Source: Bidens hawaiensis (lineage: Eukaryota > Streptophyta > Magnoliopsida > Asterales > Asteraceae). Taken from it: a stretch of 64,000 nt of DNA. The stretch lies in assembly GCA_021521415.1 (NCBI GenBank), contig JAIQDT010001109.1:62001-126000 (forward strand). The letters are read 5' to 3'. Below the pieces are notes generated by a model that was not told the origin of the DNA, did no database searches, and saw nothing but the letters and a program-made list of their open reading frames with translations. The position numbers were made by a program, and so were the translations under genes. Below are positions 1-11,544 of this stretch, one piece after another (positions within the stretch are counted from its first letter, which is position 1; the number at the start of each line of letters is the position of its first letter).

Positions 1-315
1 GAGACTTAAACAATCAATTTTGTTCACACAACACGAAGTTGTTTTCCACTATAGAGTATCCTTGAGAACGTTATCTTCATTTAACATGTATTACTTTTAG
101 CATGAGTAGCGAACCATTTTGAATTATATAAAATATGCAAAACTTTGTTTAAAAATTCATACTAAAACATTTATTTAGTTTTGCAATATATTATATTAAT
201 AATATCAATAAGGGTTTATAAAATCAAAAATCAATACCTAAAGTATCAAATAGTTTTATACGGTTTAGGTTTAATACCCATGTACTAAATAGAACACAAG
301 TAAAAAAAACATATT

Positions 316-1045
316 ATAACACGCACGTTATAAACTTGAACGCTCACATATAACATTTTCCAAGGATAGAGTATATAAAAGAAACCATTTCTAATTATTT
401 CTAACACATGCGTTAGAAAAGTAAATATTTACATAAAATATTTCAGGCCAGTATTTCTAACAAACAAGTTAGGACTTAAACATTTCCAACACGCAAGTTA
501 GAGAAAACACTATACATAAATGAAACATTAAACGTTGAGACAAAACCTTTTAAACTGTTGGTTTTCTAGTGTATAGCCCAAAATTCGCTCCATTAACATC
601 GAGTTAATACTTAAATTATTGGTAACTTAATTGGAGAAATACGAAAAGACACCTGTGAAATCTTCTGTGCACTATTTCACCAAAACACACATGTACGTCT
701 CACTACAATATTTTCTAACACTCCCATTAGAAAATTTACGTTGACACAAAACGTTATAAATAAATTGTATCTTACACGCATGTTAGAAATTCAGACACAC
801 TTTTTAAACATATTATTTTATAAAAATTACCATTTCTAACACACATGTTAGGAAACAAAACGTTTACAAAAACCAATAAACCCGATCTAACGCGCACGTT
901 AGATTATTAACGTTTACCAAATTAATGGTTTACTTAAAACCATTTCAAACACAATTGTTAGACATAAACGATTGCAAAAATCTTTAAACAAAACTAAATA
1001 AAAACCCAAAGGGTTTTTCAGGACCGGTTCTAACACTATAGTTAG
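316..1045. repeat. Degenerate array of 16-bp near-palindromes CTAAC-N6-GTTAG
   Basis: At least ten 16-bp units of the form CTAACRCRCAYGTTAG, often preceded by a T-run, start at 316, 401, 457, 486, 715, 771, 836, 887, 946 and 1030. Spacing is mostly 51-85 bp (one 29 bp), with a gap between about 502 and 714. Several units share neighbouring AAACGTTTACAAAA-like sequence, so this looks like a decayed minisatellite whose most constant part is the inverted repeat. The function is unknown. Confidence 0.6.
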
Positions 1046-2104
1046 AATACAAGCGATTACAAAAATCTTTTTCTAAAACCAAGTGGTTCAATCAATTACG
1101 CTTTGTAACACGGTATAGGATTTAAGATTGCACCATGATCTCTAAAAATCTAAACACAACAAATTGTACTACGCATGTAATTTCCCATAAAAATATATTT
1201 ATAAGATTATAATCTCTAAAATATATTTATTTAAAACCATTCCGTGAACCCGAAATCCTTATAAATAAGGTTTTAAGATTGTAGAAACAATCTCACGAAA
1301 TCTGTTTTAAGATTGTAGGACATGGGTCACCATATTATTTAAAAATAATAAAATAAAATAAGTATAACGATACTCTCGTTGTACAAGAGAAATGTTGTAG
1401 TACAATATTGTGTACAAAACCAAAAAGGAAATAAAATAAAGTACAATTTATATTATAATATAAAGATTCATGTCGATGTCTTTGGTGAGAATTTCAACAT
1501 GAAATTCTTGACTCGAGTCTACCACTCGTTGAGTATCTTCACATTCGTCTTAGTTTTTCCTTGATGTGGCTAACTCCATTGATTGCAAAATATGAACAAA
1601 ACAATATATATTGGTCGTGGTTGACGGTTGAGGCTGAGACACGTGTTTAACACGCTTCCCTTAAAACAGATTTCGCGCCTCTACATGTGACAACGCGTAT
1701 GTCTCCCATGGTACAACAGCCGAAGCAGTATGTACTGCCGAGGAAGGCTACGCACCTGAGGCTACACCGGATATTTTAGTGTGCAAGAACTTGATAATAT
1801 AAAGATGAAGTTTAGAGAGTTTTTCGTCTATGATATTTCTTGGAAAAGAAATATACAAAGCCTTTTTCTTGATGATCATCATTTTTATTCCAAGACTTCC
1901 ATTCTTCACTTTAGGCAAACTTATACAAGACACATGGATGAATGAAAAGTCTCACTTAATTTGAGACATATGCTCTAATAAAACTCATAAAGTGACATAA
2001 ATAAAACTCTACTCGAGAGTTTATTTTTACTTCACCACATTAAGAGTTTTATTAATGATTTTACTAAATAAAAAATAAAATATTCATTCATCTTAAAATA
2101 AATT

Positions 2105-2475
2105 TCCAACAGTTCATATATGTTTGTTTATTTACGCTCGTTTATGTTTGTTTAACCCATTTAAATATGTAATTTTGTATATTTTAATAAATAATTAAAC
2201 ATATTAATATATGTTCGTTTATATTTGTTCTCTTATGTTCGTTTATTTTAGTTTATACTCATATATATTTGATTTAATTATATTTGTATGTGGTGTTCAT
2301 GAACTGCTCATTTAGAATTTTAACGAACAGACAAAAACGAACACAAACATGTTTTTTTAATGAAGGAACGTGAACAAGAAATTCCATGCATTTAATTGAT
2401 CGTTTTCATGTTCAATTAAAGTTAAATGAACAAAAATGAATTCCCATGTTTGTGTTCGTTCAGTTCATTTACGGG
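2105..2475. repeat. GTTCGTTTA-rich inverted segment, possible MITE
   Basis: The left part carries repeated TGTTTGTTTA/GTTCGTTTAT motifs. The right part carries GAACAAA/AACGAACA motifs and ends in TTCGTTCAGTTCATTTA. Mirror-like subterminal repeats of this style occur in non-autonomous hAT-type MITEs, but I could not fix termini or a target duplication. Confidence 0.3.
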
Positions 2476-3056
2476 CATTTATAGGATAAATCGAAAAAAC
2501 TTTGTTTCTTCTTGAAGTGTTTTTAACTCTTCTACATCTTGGATTGTAATTCCTTTTAGCTTGGACCATAATTCCTTTTAACTGAAACATAAACATGACA
2601 AATGAGAGATGTTTTGTTTAGGTTAAAAACGGATTTAAAGGTAAATATAAATTTACCCTTTAATAATTAGTATTGTTACAGTTAGATTTGGCTTACTTGT
2701 GACCAAGAATAGGACCAAATTTCATGTATCCGACATACACCCACATATTTGACTAATATCTACTCAATGTCGCTTCATGTGTACCTTCATGTAGCATTTT
2801 AATTTATCAAATATGAACGAATTACAAATGTATAATAGTCTTTAAAATTTTAAATAACAAATCTATATTAGGATGTATATCACCATTAACTATGACATGG
2901 AAATCACTATCTATTGGAAATTGTGTTGTAACGGACTCACCACTGATTTTTTTACCTTTTACCCCTTTTCAATGTTATTACAGACACTGGTTTTTGGTTT
3001 TACATTGAGGAGGAACTTCTTATTTCAAATAATAAGATGTGCTTGACTAATCAAGT

Positions 3057-5045
3057 TGTAATATCGTGAAAGTTTTGGGTCAAAAATACCAAGTTTTGAA
3101 ACTAAAAGGATCAAAGAAGACAAGTTTCAAACTATAGGGACCAAACTGAAAATTCTGCCTTCACGGCTGATCGCGATATGCGACGGCCTTAGGGCCAAAG
3201 TCATCGCGTATCGCAATGACTCACTCTGACAGGCGGACACATGTCCCGCCACGTGTCCATACGTGGCACTGCTTCCGCCAGTGTCGCCACGTGACACCAC
3301 ATCTGCCACGTGACAACCCTAGCGGTGACTGCGCATAGCTACATCTGGATACGTGACGGGCAGATCAAGGGGCCATCACGTATCAGGATGGGTCCTCTAA
3401 TATGTCTATAAATAGCAGTCCGGGTTTCCTCAATTCCCACACCAAATTTCACACATCACTCTCTCTCTCTCTCAACATCTCTCGAAAAGCGTGCCCGATT
3501 TCCTCTTAATCCATGCCTTAAACAATGATACCTTGAAGTGCGTACCATCCACCGACATTACATTGAAGTACAAGCCAACCCAAGCCAAGCCGAGACAACC
3601 CGAAGTTCTGCCTCGATAAGTGTGCTGACAAGTATCGAAGACCGACGAACATTGTTTTGTGTGCCAAGGTGGTGTTAATCAAGAGAAGCACGAGGAAAGT
3701 AAAGAAGACGAAGTGCTGCTCGATTGTTTAGGGTTTTATAAGCCAAACCAAGGAAGGCATAATGCCCGAATAAAGTAATAATAAAATATAAAATGCTTAA
3801 TACCCTAAGTCGAGGATATACTCGATACCTTGATAAAAACAAAAGAAATCATAACAAAGAAAGGAAAAGAAAGAAATGTGATTATAATAGTGATTCTTTG
3901 TTATAAGTATTATTTAAGTTTATTATTAATATTCTTAGATAATAACTAAAAGAAAAATATACGTTTCTTAAAGAAGAAGAAACGTAGTGTTCTAAGAAAA
4001 GTAAAACAAGTAAAAACTAAAGGTTTATCTTGTAAAAGAAAAGTAAATAAATAAGTTAAAGGAAAGAATTTTAACTTATAAAGAAAAGTAGAGAAAAGAT
4101 ATTTTGAACTAAAGGTTCATAGAAGAAAATATAATCGAGGTAAAGATTATAAAAAAAGACTAAAGGTCTTAAACCGGATTAAAGATCTGACTAACAAAAG
4201 GTTAAACTCATACTATATGTGCGAGATAGCAAAGAAAGGAAAGACCCGGTCAGTGTATTGAAGCTGATCAATTCAAAAGAAAGGTGAATACGTCAAACTT
4301 TATAAACTTGTTTAATCGAGTCAAATAAATGAAATGAATTACATGAGATTACGTATCTCTAAAACATTATAAACAAAAGTAAATTGCTAGCCCTCAGGCT
4401 GTCGTGTACGTTTTTTTGGATACTTATATACGTGGTAAAAAGTCGTTGGGCACACCGTGCCACACCTGGTCATGACCTCCGCCACGATGGGCCGGACCTA
4501 ATTTATGTGCGAGTGAGACTGACCATGTGTATACGTATGGTACCTAAGTAATGTCGAATGCTGCGGTGTTTGCCGGGGTGTCTTATGTGTGACTTAAGTT
4601 TATAATTGTGTTTTGTTTTAAAGCTTGATTATTCCTAAGCCACGATCACCCGAACCTATGTTATGTCTCGAGGGGTAATAAAGTAAAAGAAAATTTTTTA
4701 TGCGTCAGCTTATTCACCAGCATGTGTTGCTGATGTATTTTCTAAACATTTTGCAGGTAATCAAGTATAGGATCTTGGAAGACTCGAAGTGCTTTGATAT
4801 CCGATGGCTCGGATAATTTTGTTAAAATAAAAATATGTTATGGTGGTTTAACATAAACAAGTAACCTTTTGTATAAACAAGTAATACTTTAAACGGGTAT
4901 TTATAAATCCCGTCTTTTGACTTGTAAATAATATTTTTATCCACATAAAATATAAGTTCCGCTTTAATCCGCTAACTCTGATTTATTTACAAATGTGGTA
5001 CCAACATATGTGTCATACGCCTAGGCCGTCGTTTGGGGTGTGACA
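3057..5045 (+). mobile_element. 5' LTR of a decayed Ty3/gypsy (chromovirus-like) element
   Basis: The right end is clear: the sequence ends GGGGTGTGACA at 5045, and five bases later comes a tRNA-iMet-type primer binding site, so this is a 5' LTR in plus orientation. A TATA box lies at 3407-3415 with a CT-rich leader after it. The left end is uncertain; I chose the TG at 3057 (TGTAATATCGTG), giving about 2.0 kb, because the promoter-bearing part then sits inside. The matching 3' LTR is not in this window. Confidence 0.55.
3250..3415 (+). promoter_or_regulatory. LTR promoter: TATA box with upstream ACGT-core (G-box/ABRE-like) cluster
   Basis: TATAAATAG lies at 3407-3415. Upstream are perfect CACGTG hexamers at 3250, 3288 and 3307, plus ACGTGGC at 3261 and ACGTGAC at 3351. 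ACGTGTC and ACGTGGC match the abscisic-acid response element consensus ACGTGKC bound by bZIP factors. A CT-repeat leader follows at about 3460-3485. Stress-responsive transcription is inferred from the motifs only. Confidence 0.5.
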
Positions 5046-5050
5046 AGTGT

Positions 5051-5064
5051 TGGTATCAAAGCCA
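5051..5064 (+). other. Primer binding site (tRNA-iMet type)
   Basis: TGGTATCAAAGCCA differs at one base from the complement of the 3' end of plant initiator methionine tRNA (TGGTATCAGAGCCA). It starts five bases after the LTR end and fixes the element as plus strand. Confidence 0.75.
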
Positions 5065-5219
5065 TCAATCTTAGCGAATTAGGTATTAAAAGATAATACC
5101 TAAGCTTCAATCCAAGTAAATAAGAAAAATATTTTTTACTACTTGTAAAATTTAATAGGGATAAGATAGGCCGGTAAACCTTTTCTATCCCTCCTCAATC
5201 TAAACCACCCAACCTATAG

Positions 5220-6344
5220 ATGTCGTTTAAGAAGATAATGGATGGATTCATGAGAGACGCAAGAAGAGCTGGAATTCCGAACCCCTACCAAATGACAATA
5301 TGAGCGAGGATTACTACGAAGCCTTCTTAAATCAAAATCACCCGATTGACCGAACCTAACCAGTGTACTTCCCTGGAACTGAGCAATGTCCGATCAACCT
5401 ACCCGATGATCCACCGATACAAAGGATGATCCCCAAAGACACTCAAGCTATCATCCATCAAGTATACCGATGTATCACCCATCCGATATCCCGACGTATC
5501 ATTCGTCCGATATCCCAACGTATCATCCATCCAATGTCCAAACATATCAACCACCCAATCCTCATCCGTCATATGCATTTCTCTCTAACAAGAAAATCAA
5601 TGAGGAACCTGGGTCTGATTCATCTGATTGGATGCAATGACACTCCAACCAAATAAGATGGCATAATGTAACTTCTGCTTTCAACTCAGTTGATTCCCAC
5701 CCCAGCACCTATGATGGACCTTCTCGAAAGCCAAAGATGAGGGTTATGATTTCATACGAGAGTTTTCGTCTACATCCAATAGTGAATGAGACTGCCAAGT
5801 TAGTGGAAGAAGAAGACCCCATAGAGGAGGAGGATCCAGAAGAGGAAGAAGACCCCGAGGAAGAACCTGGAAAGGAAACGACTTCAATGGAGGTACCATC
5901 AGATTGTGACTGCCCACCTGGACAAGGATGTGTGCAACGACTTCAATGGGTTACCATGATCCTCCACCTCGATATGGATATCCAAATGAGATCCCGTAAT
6001 CTTAAGAAGAGCATCTTGATAGGGCCTTGCATGAGACCGACGATCTAAGAAAGAAGGTAGCAGTTGATGGAGCCAAGAAGAAGAAGATAGGAGATAAGCT
6101 TCTTCGAAAATGCAACAAAATGACCAAGATATTAAAGAAGTTCATGGGAGACTAAGAAGATGGTGGAATGTTTAATGGTTGTAATGTTTATGTGTTTTAT
6201 GTGTTTAATAAAGGACGTTAAATCGTCCTACTAAGGAACTGAAAATATATATATCAAAATAATGATATATATATATATATATATATATAAGTGTGTGTGT
6301 GCGTGTGTGTGTGTTTGTTGTATAATAAATATATATATGACTTT

Positions 6345-6409
<65 letters not shown>

Positions 6410-7124
6410 TGAATGAATAAAATATGTGTAATGAATGTAATTTATATTTCAGCATGTCCAACGAAAGTAACGCTGAAGCTTCTCGAAAGGAAGTAGAAAA
6501 TCAAGCAAATAAAGATAAAGAAAAAGAAAAAGAACAAGAAGAACAAATACATGATAAATACATGAACCAAATCCAAAAGATAATAAAAGAAGCTGTGAGA
6601 GCCGAATCTCACATTAGGTCTCAAACCAAACAATCTCAATCCATCGAACCCTCTCATAAGTCTGTCATATCCTATCCTAAACAATCTCACGTAGAAGAAA
6701 GTGTTCATGAGTCAAATGCTGATGGTGGTGTTAGACAACAATTTAAGAAATAAAAAATCGAAAGTTGTTCCTTTAAAGAGTTTAAGTATTTTGGACCGAA
6801 GGAATTCTATGGTGATAAAGGCGCCATTGCGACTGTTAGGTGCTTGAAGAGATCGAGTCGATCGTGATAATAAGCAAATTCTCCGAACAAAAAATATCCA
6901 ATATTCTGCCCAAATGTTCAAAGGCGAAGCACTGGAATGGTGGAATACGTTAATAATGAGCAAGGGAAGGCAAGTACTATATAATCTGATGTGGGAGGAG
7001 TTCAAGGTGGTATAAGGTAGTAAGTTTTTAGTTGTTGTGTTGAAGCTACAGAAATTTACTTAGGCCTTAAATTGGCATTCCATATGGACAATAGCAATAT
7101 GGCATTATGTTGAGAACTTTGTAG
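5220..7124 (+). pseudogene. Decayed Ty3/gypsy gag, 3' end cut off by a hAT-type insertion or junction
   Basis: An ATG at 5220 opens a frame starting MSFKKIMDGFMRDARRAG, which soon breaks. From 6424 a 109-residue frame is rich in Lys/Glu (KDKEKEKEQEEQ). After a stop at about 6751 the same region still reads gag-core-like pieces such as FGPKEFYGDKGA and GEALEWWNT, which resemble the plant retrotransposon gag domain (PPEFDG and LTGKALTWWNT type). A glutamate-rich stretch lies at about 5800-5880. Gag would form the virus-like particle. Multiple stops and frameshifts make it non-functional, and gag-like sequence ends near 7120. No pol follows. Confidence 0.5.
6265..6407. repeat. Compound microsatellite (TA)n-(GT)n-(TA)n
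   Basis: TA repeats at 6265-6288 are followed by GT repeats to about 6314, and a second TA tract of about 29 units runs at 6350-6407. It sits inside the decayed gag, so it probably expanded after the element lost function. Confidence 0.9.
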
Positions 7125-7290
7125 TAGGGGTGTAAACAAGCCAAGCGGCTCGCGAGCTACTCGAGATCAGCTCGTGAAAGAGCCCGATCACCCTGAGCTA
7201 AAACGAGCCTGGCAAGCTTGGGTCTTAAAATAAGCTCATTTAATATACGAGCCCGAGCTTCACTTATCAAACTCGAGCCATAACAAACCT
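7125..7290 (+). mobile_element. hAT-type terminus (TAGGGGTGTAAAC) with GCTCG-rich subterminal repeats
   Basis: TAGGGGTGTAAAC is followed by repeated GGCTCGCGAGC, GAGCTACTCGAG and GAGCCCGAGC motifs, a style typical of one end of non-autonomous hAT elements in plants. The opposite terminus was not found, so either the element is truncated or its other end has decayed. Confidence 0.4.
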
Positions 7291-7683
7291 AATATTTACA
7301 TATACTATTTTTAATATATATTAGGCACTTTCCATCCTTTGATGCTTCCTTGCCAAGCTACAATCTTCACCCCATTTTAACTCATATCACATTCACACAT
7401 CTAGTTCGAATAATAAGACACTAAAGGTAAAGCATCATGAACCTACATGAAACTAACATACACCCATGAAATGATAGTAAACACACCAAAGTAAGGTAAA
7501 ACAATTGAATGTTAACCTATTTATGTAACTTAAATCAACATAAAAACTTTTTATTTCACTTATAGTTATGCGCGGCTGCACAATCTGCAGGTACTAAAGC
7601 ACCTAACAAGCACCTAACAAACGAATTGTAATGACATTTATACCTAAAGCCATTTCAAAATAATAAACATGTTATTGATTAAC
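7291..7683. other. Non-coding, nothing recognised
   Basis: AT-rich sequence between the hAT-type end and the serine racemase-like pseudogene. It could hold downstream exons or 3' sequence of that pseudogene, but I could not match any. Confidence 0.4.
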
Positions 7684-8245
7684 TGCAACGGTATCGGTTT
7701 GAGCCAAGGTTAACTTTGTACCGGATGCTTCGTATTGTGCAACATCGTCTGCACCTTTTGGCTCAGTAGCCAGGATCCGTATGGAAGGGTTAAGTGATTT
7801 GGCTCCAATCGCGACTCCATATATAAAAAAACCACCAACATATTTCATGAAAAAAGGAAACTAACAAAGCAAGTTTACGTTATAACATCTATAGATACAT
7901 ATATAGATGATATGATAGAATATTATACAAAGTTACAAACCACTTGTTTGGAACTATTAGTGTCAAGTTGTGGGAGCTGACCAAGAAACTCGAGCGACAA
8001 TGTAACATGACCACATTTCATAAAACAAAAAAGAAATATTGAATCAACTATAAATACCTTAAAGATCAAATAAACTATGCAAATACCTTATGATATGGGC
8101 ATCATTATATGGATGAACAAGAAAAACCTAGGTCTCATGAAATACCTTGTTTGTAGTTTCTTTTCTAGATTGAATATTAGCCTCACTCCATATGATTTGA
8201 CCTCCATAGTGTTTCACAGCTTCACAATGATTTGAACCAACATTG
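7684..8245 (-). pseudogene. Serine racemase-like (PLP-dependent) gene fragment, broken
   Basis: Three blocks on the minus strand read in the order of the plant serine racemase/threonine dehydratase-like family. Block 1 (8232-8097) contains KHYGGQIIWSEANIQSRKET and then VHPYND, and ends at a good splice donor (AG|GTATTTGC). Block 2 (about 8015-7959) reads LSLEFLGQLPQLDT. Block 3 (about 7839-7684) reads YGVAIGAKSLNPSIRILATE and then PKGADD, and ends near a possible donor GT. An in-frame TAG at 8128-8130 replaces the two residues before the VHPYND block. The glycine-rich phosphate-binding loop (normally SGGGLISG) is degraded to GGFFIYG. The N-terminal part with the catalytic lysine and the C-terminal part are absent. 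The family makes or removes D-serine and dehydrates serine. I infer a decayed gene copy or captured fragment. Confidence 0.7.
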
Positions 8246-9137
8246 AATTAGAATACTCATGAATCTAGCATATTTACGATCAATTTCCTATTAACTTATA
8301 AAGTTCTAACATTTTGAACCACCAACTTGTTTCATTACGTTGAAAAAATGTCTACGCAACTCGGATGACCAGCATCTTTTTTAAAGAATCACATACAAAA
8401 CAAGTTAACCAACATTTAAGCATTTCATTGAACACTTAGTTTCGACCCATCAAGATTACTACTCATATTTGATTGCGGGTAAGAAGGGGTAAATTTGACA
8501 CATTCCGCCGTAATTAAAGAGGAGTAAACATAAACGACATAATTTTAATAATCAGAAGAAGGTAATGTTGCTCAGTGATTCCTGTAAATTATCAATTTTG
8601 ATTAACTGTTGTTTCTACACTTAATATTGCCATGATAAAAGTGATGGTATTTAAATAACAAGAATTATTAAGCAAAGATTACCACATCAATACATAAAGC
8701 AACTTAAAACAACAAAACAACATAAACACAACTCATAAACATTATATCACACACAATGTAACTTGATTTTGAATCAGAAATACCTACTAACTAAGTTCCT
8801 GTTTATCATCAGCGCGCGTTGATGTCTTTAGCATATAACTATGCTATATAGTTTTGGTTCCTAAAAAGTTCAAAGGGTCAATTTTGAAGTTGACTAACAT
8901 CTTCAAGGGTCTTACCAGCTTAGTTTTTGAGTGCATCAGAACAAAACCAATTGTCTTATGAACATAACCAAACTTGCACCTTGCACCGCTGTTCATATAA
9001 AAATAATAGGGTTGTAGTTGCGGATTCGTAACCAAACACCCCTTTCAGATACTATTTTCTCTATCAATAACTAATCTGAAACATACAATAGAAATTTGAA
9101 TTATATGGCTTGATGACTATTCATTTGAATGAAATAA
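8246..9137. other. Non-coding, nothing recognised
   Basis: AT-rich sequence. I looked for N-terminal serine racemase exons (the SSGNHAAA region) on the minus strand and did not find them. Short frames have no recognisable domain. Confidence 0.5.
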
Positions 9138-9327
9138 TGTAACATCCCGAAACTTCTAAAAAATAATATTAATATAAATTGTATTAATTAATATTAGTGG
9201 GAAAATGATTAAATAAAGTAGGAGATATTATGAGTCGGGCTAGTGTTGGGTTAAATGGATATGGGTTATGGACTTGGGTTATGAAGGAGAAAGGAAAGAC
9301 CATGGGCTTGTGCCCATGATCCATAAT

Positions 9328-9335
9328 TATATAAA
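9328..9335 (+). promoter_or_regulatory. TATA box of solo LTR A with upstream inverted TGGGC pair
   Basis: TATATAAA at 9328-9335 is preceded by CATGGGCTTGTGCCCATG, an imperfect form of the palindrome seen in copies B and C. A leader rich in CTCTCT follows. Confidence 0.5.
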
Positions 9336-10302
9336 CCTTAATTACCCATTTAATCATTCATTTTACACATATTCCATACACCACCAAAACACACACTTAA
9401 GCTCTCTCTCTAATTTCTCTCATTTCTCTAGCCGAACCAAGATAGAAAACCGATCCCGATCCAAGGTAATGATAGTATAATGTTGTATGAACTCAAACCT
9501 GTTTGATTTAGTCTCGAAATGATGAGCCGACGCTGTTAAACCGTTAAAGTCACGAGATCCGGGTGGAATCGGGTATAAACCTAACCTATGATGAGCTTAG
9601 GGGTCGCCCTAGCTCAGATCTGGATCGATCGGGACGAAAAACGGTGGAAAACGAGTCTGATCTCGTTTTTCCGGTGAAGCCGCGATTTTCCAGCGACGGC
9701 GCCGGTAAGGCGGCGCCGGAAAGTACGTACGAGGTAAGGGAATGTCAGAGAATGTTTCTGAAATTCTCTGACCTAACCCTAATTCGCTCACAGCGAGTTA
9801 ACGAATTGGAGGTAATTCGTTAACGGGGAGTTAACGAACTAGGGGTGTTTCGTCAAGCGATTCGTTAAAGGAAGCTTAACGAACTAGCCTTAGTTCGTGT
9901 CCCAGTTCTCTATGGAAGAGATAACGAATTAGAAGCTCCAATTCGTTAGATGGGCTGATTCGTTATATGGACTGATTCGTCAAGGGACCAGTCCGTTAGA
10001 GGGTTCAATTCGTTACAAGGACTCGTTATGACAAACCAATTCGTTAAAGAACCAAGTAACGAACTAGAAGTTTAATGAAATGACAGAACCGTCCCTTGAC
10101 TTAGAGAAAGAATGATTTAATTATAAAATAGCCCTTGGAATTTGTTAATTTATGGAAGATATCTTAAAAGATTAAGAGGTTAACAATAAAATATTATCAT
10201 GAAATCCTAATGGAAAATGTGTTAAGACGGTTATTGAAAATTAAATTTTCCAAGCTCACCTGGCAGCTTACCCCAGCCAGGGGCTCTACCCCTTGGACCC
10301 CG

Positions 10303-10322
10303 CTAGGGGCTGCCGCCCATAG
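10303..10322. repeat. GC-rich hairpin in solo LTR A
   Basis: CTAGGGGCTGCCGCCCATAG has 8-bp arms with one mismatch around a 4-base loop. The perfect form occurs at the matching place in copies B and C. Confidence 0.6.
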
Positions 10323-10855
10323 AACCTTGCTTCCAGGGGCACTGCCCCTGGACCCCGTTCGTTGAGGGATATAATTAAGCTAGAAAAACGATATGGGCAG
10401 CGATAGATAATTGATACGTGAAATTGTTATACGGCTAGGGGCGCACAACTAAAGAAGGGAATAACTATTAACGGTGAACGTAACCGCGTTCATGTGAGTT
10501 TCTAGCCCAACATCCTTGTTATGTTTTCGGGGCTGTGCGCATACTCGATGTGAAGTGTGAATACACTTACCTTAAGTGGTAAGTGTATGCTATAATGTTT
10601 GATATATATATATATATATATATATAGATGTTGTGAATGGACATCTGTCGATGCGTGAACGATCTTCGGATATTGCGCGTACCGCCAATAGGAATGATCC
10701 CCGAGTGGTTATTAGTGTGTGTAAATGTTATGATGTAGCTTTCTTATTATGTAAATGATGTAATGATAGGAAGTGTGTTGTAGACAAGTAGAGGTAGAGT
10801 GTGATAGAAGTGGCAAGGGTCTCGTAAGGGTGTTAGTGGCATGACAATAGTACTT

Positions 10856-11010
10856 GGTAGGGTAAGCCTATATGTGCCTTCGTTATTACGGGGCATAACG
10901 TGAGTGCGTGGTAGGGTAAGCCTATATGTGCCTTCGTTATTAAGTGGCATAACGTGAGCACGTGGGAGAGTGAGTCTCTATGTGCTTTCGTAAACAAGTG
11001 GCAAAGTGGT
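10856..11010 (+). repeat. 54-bp tandem repeat in solo LTR A
   Basis: Units beginning GGTAGGGTAAGCC start at 10856 and 10910, with a diverged third at about 10964. It lies between the GC-rich segment and the LTR end, where copies B and C carry a different minisatellite. Confidence 0.7.
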
Positions 11011-11414
11011 TAGGGGCAGTTAAGTGGTTAAGTGGTAAGGTGAACAGGTCAGACAGTGGACTACGTGTCTTCAGATACGTATATGAATGCATGTAGTGGT
11101 TGTATGGTAAGTTGCTTGATTAACTAGAACTCACTCAGTGTAGCTAACTTTTAGTATGAACGCAGGTGATCAGACTGAAGAGTTAGCATGAGGATGGCAC
11201 ATGGAATGGATTGAACGGCTGGCATCTAAAGATGAAGAGATGATGTTTTAAATACGATGTCTTATGTTATGGTTTTAAAGAAAGGATTTATGTGTTGTAT
11301 CGAATGATTAAAGTTAAAGTTTCCATGAAAGTTTAAATTAACTCTGATTTGTAAGAATTGTTTTTATGAGTAAATCCGACGTCCAATGTAGGGCACCGAT
11401 AGCGGGGCCTTACA

Positions 11415-11544
11415 AGTAAGCTAACAGCTAAAAAAGCAAGATATCACTTTCAGCAAAAAAAAATTTTTTTTTTTTGGGGGGGTGGGGAACCCAAGCTGCT
11501 ATAATAATGTAAGATCATCTGGTACTGACACCAGAGTTCTTTTG
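11415..11544. other. Junction sequence with A9-T12-G7 homopolymer block
   Basis: At 11455-11482 nine A are followed by twelve T and seven G. The block lies between solo LTR A and the truncated integrase. It may mark a rearrangement junction or an assembly problem. Confidence 0.4.

Larger units (their letters stand above)
1..3056. other. Non-coding AT-rich repeat region, no gene seen
   Basis: No reading frame here has recognisable protein similarity; the few short frames have no domain-like composition. The interval holds the palindromic array at 316-1045 and a GTTCGTTTA-rich segment near 2105-2475. A slightly more GC-rich stretch lies at about 1620-1780, but I recognise nothing in it. Confidence 0.6.
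9138..11414 (+). mobile_element. Solo LTR, copy A (about 2.28 kb, TG...CA)
   Basis: It begins TGTAACATCCC and ends GGGGCCTTACA, and is flanked by AATAA and AGTAA, a 5-bp target duplication with one mismatch. It contains a TATA box (9328-9335), a CT-rich leader, a possible splice donor (AAG|GTAATG at about 9465), an array of TTCGTTA/TAACGAA motifs (about 9785-10080), a GC-rich segment with a near-perfect hairpin (10303-10322) and a 54-bp tandem repeat (10856-about 11010). No internal region, primer site or pol adjoins it, so it is most simply a solo LTR left by LTR-LTR recombination. Copies B and C share the same ends and order of parts. Confidence 0.75.

Noticed and set aside
316..1045. CRISPR-like array
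   Set aside because: The repeats are degenerate 16-bp palindromes with irregular spacing in a plant genome; no cas-like genes.
6231..6461. Tyr/Ile-repeat frame
   Set aside because: Translation of a (TA)n microsatellite.
7560..7600. Plus-strand AAAQSAGTK resembling a serine racemase segment
   Set aside because: Too short and on the opposite strand to the pseudogene; likely chance.
9563..9823. 86-residue plus-strand frame in solo LTR A
   Set aside because: It lies in the LTR leader; copies B and C do not keep the frame and there is no domain.
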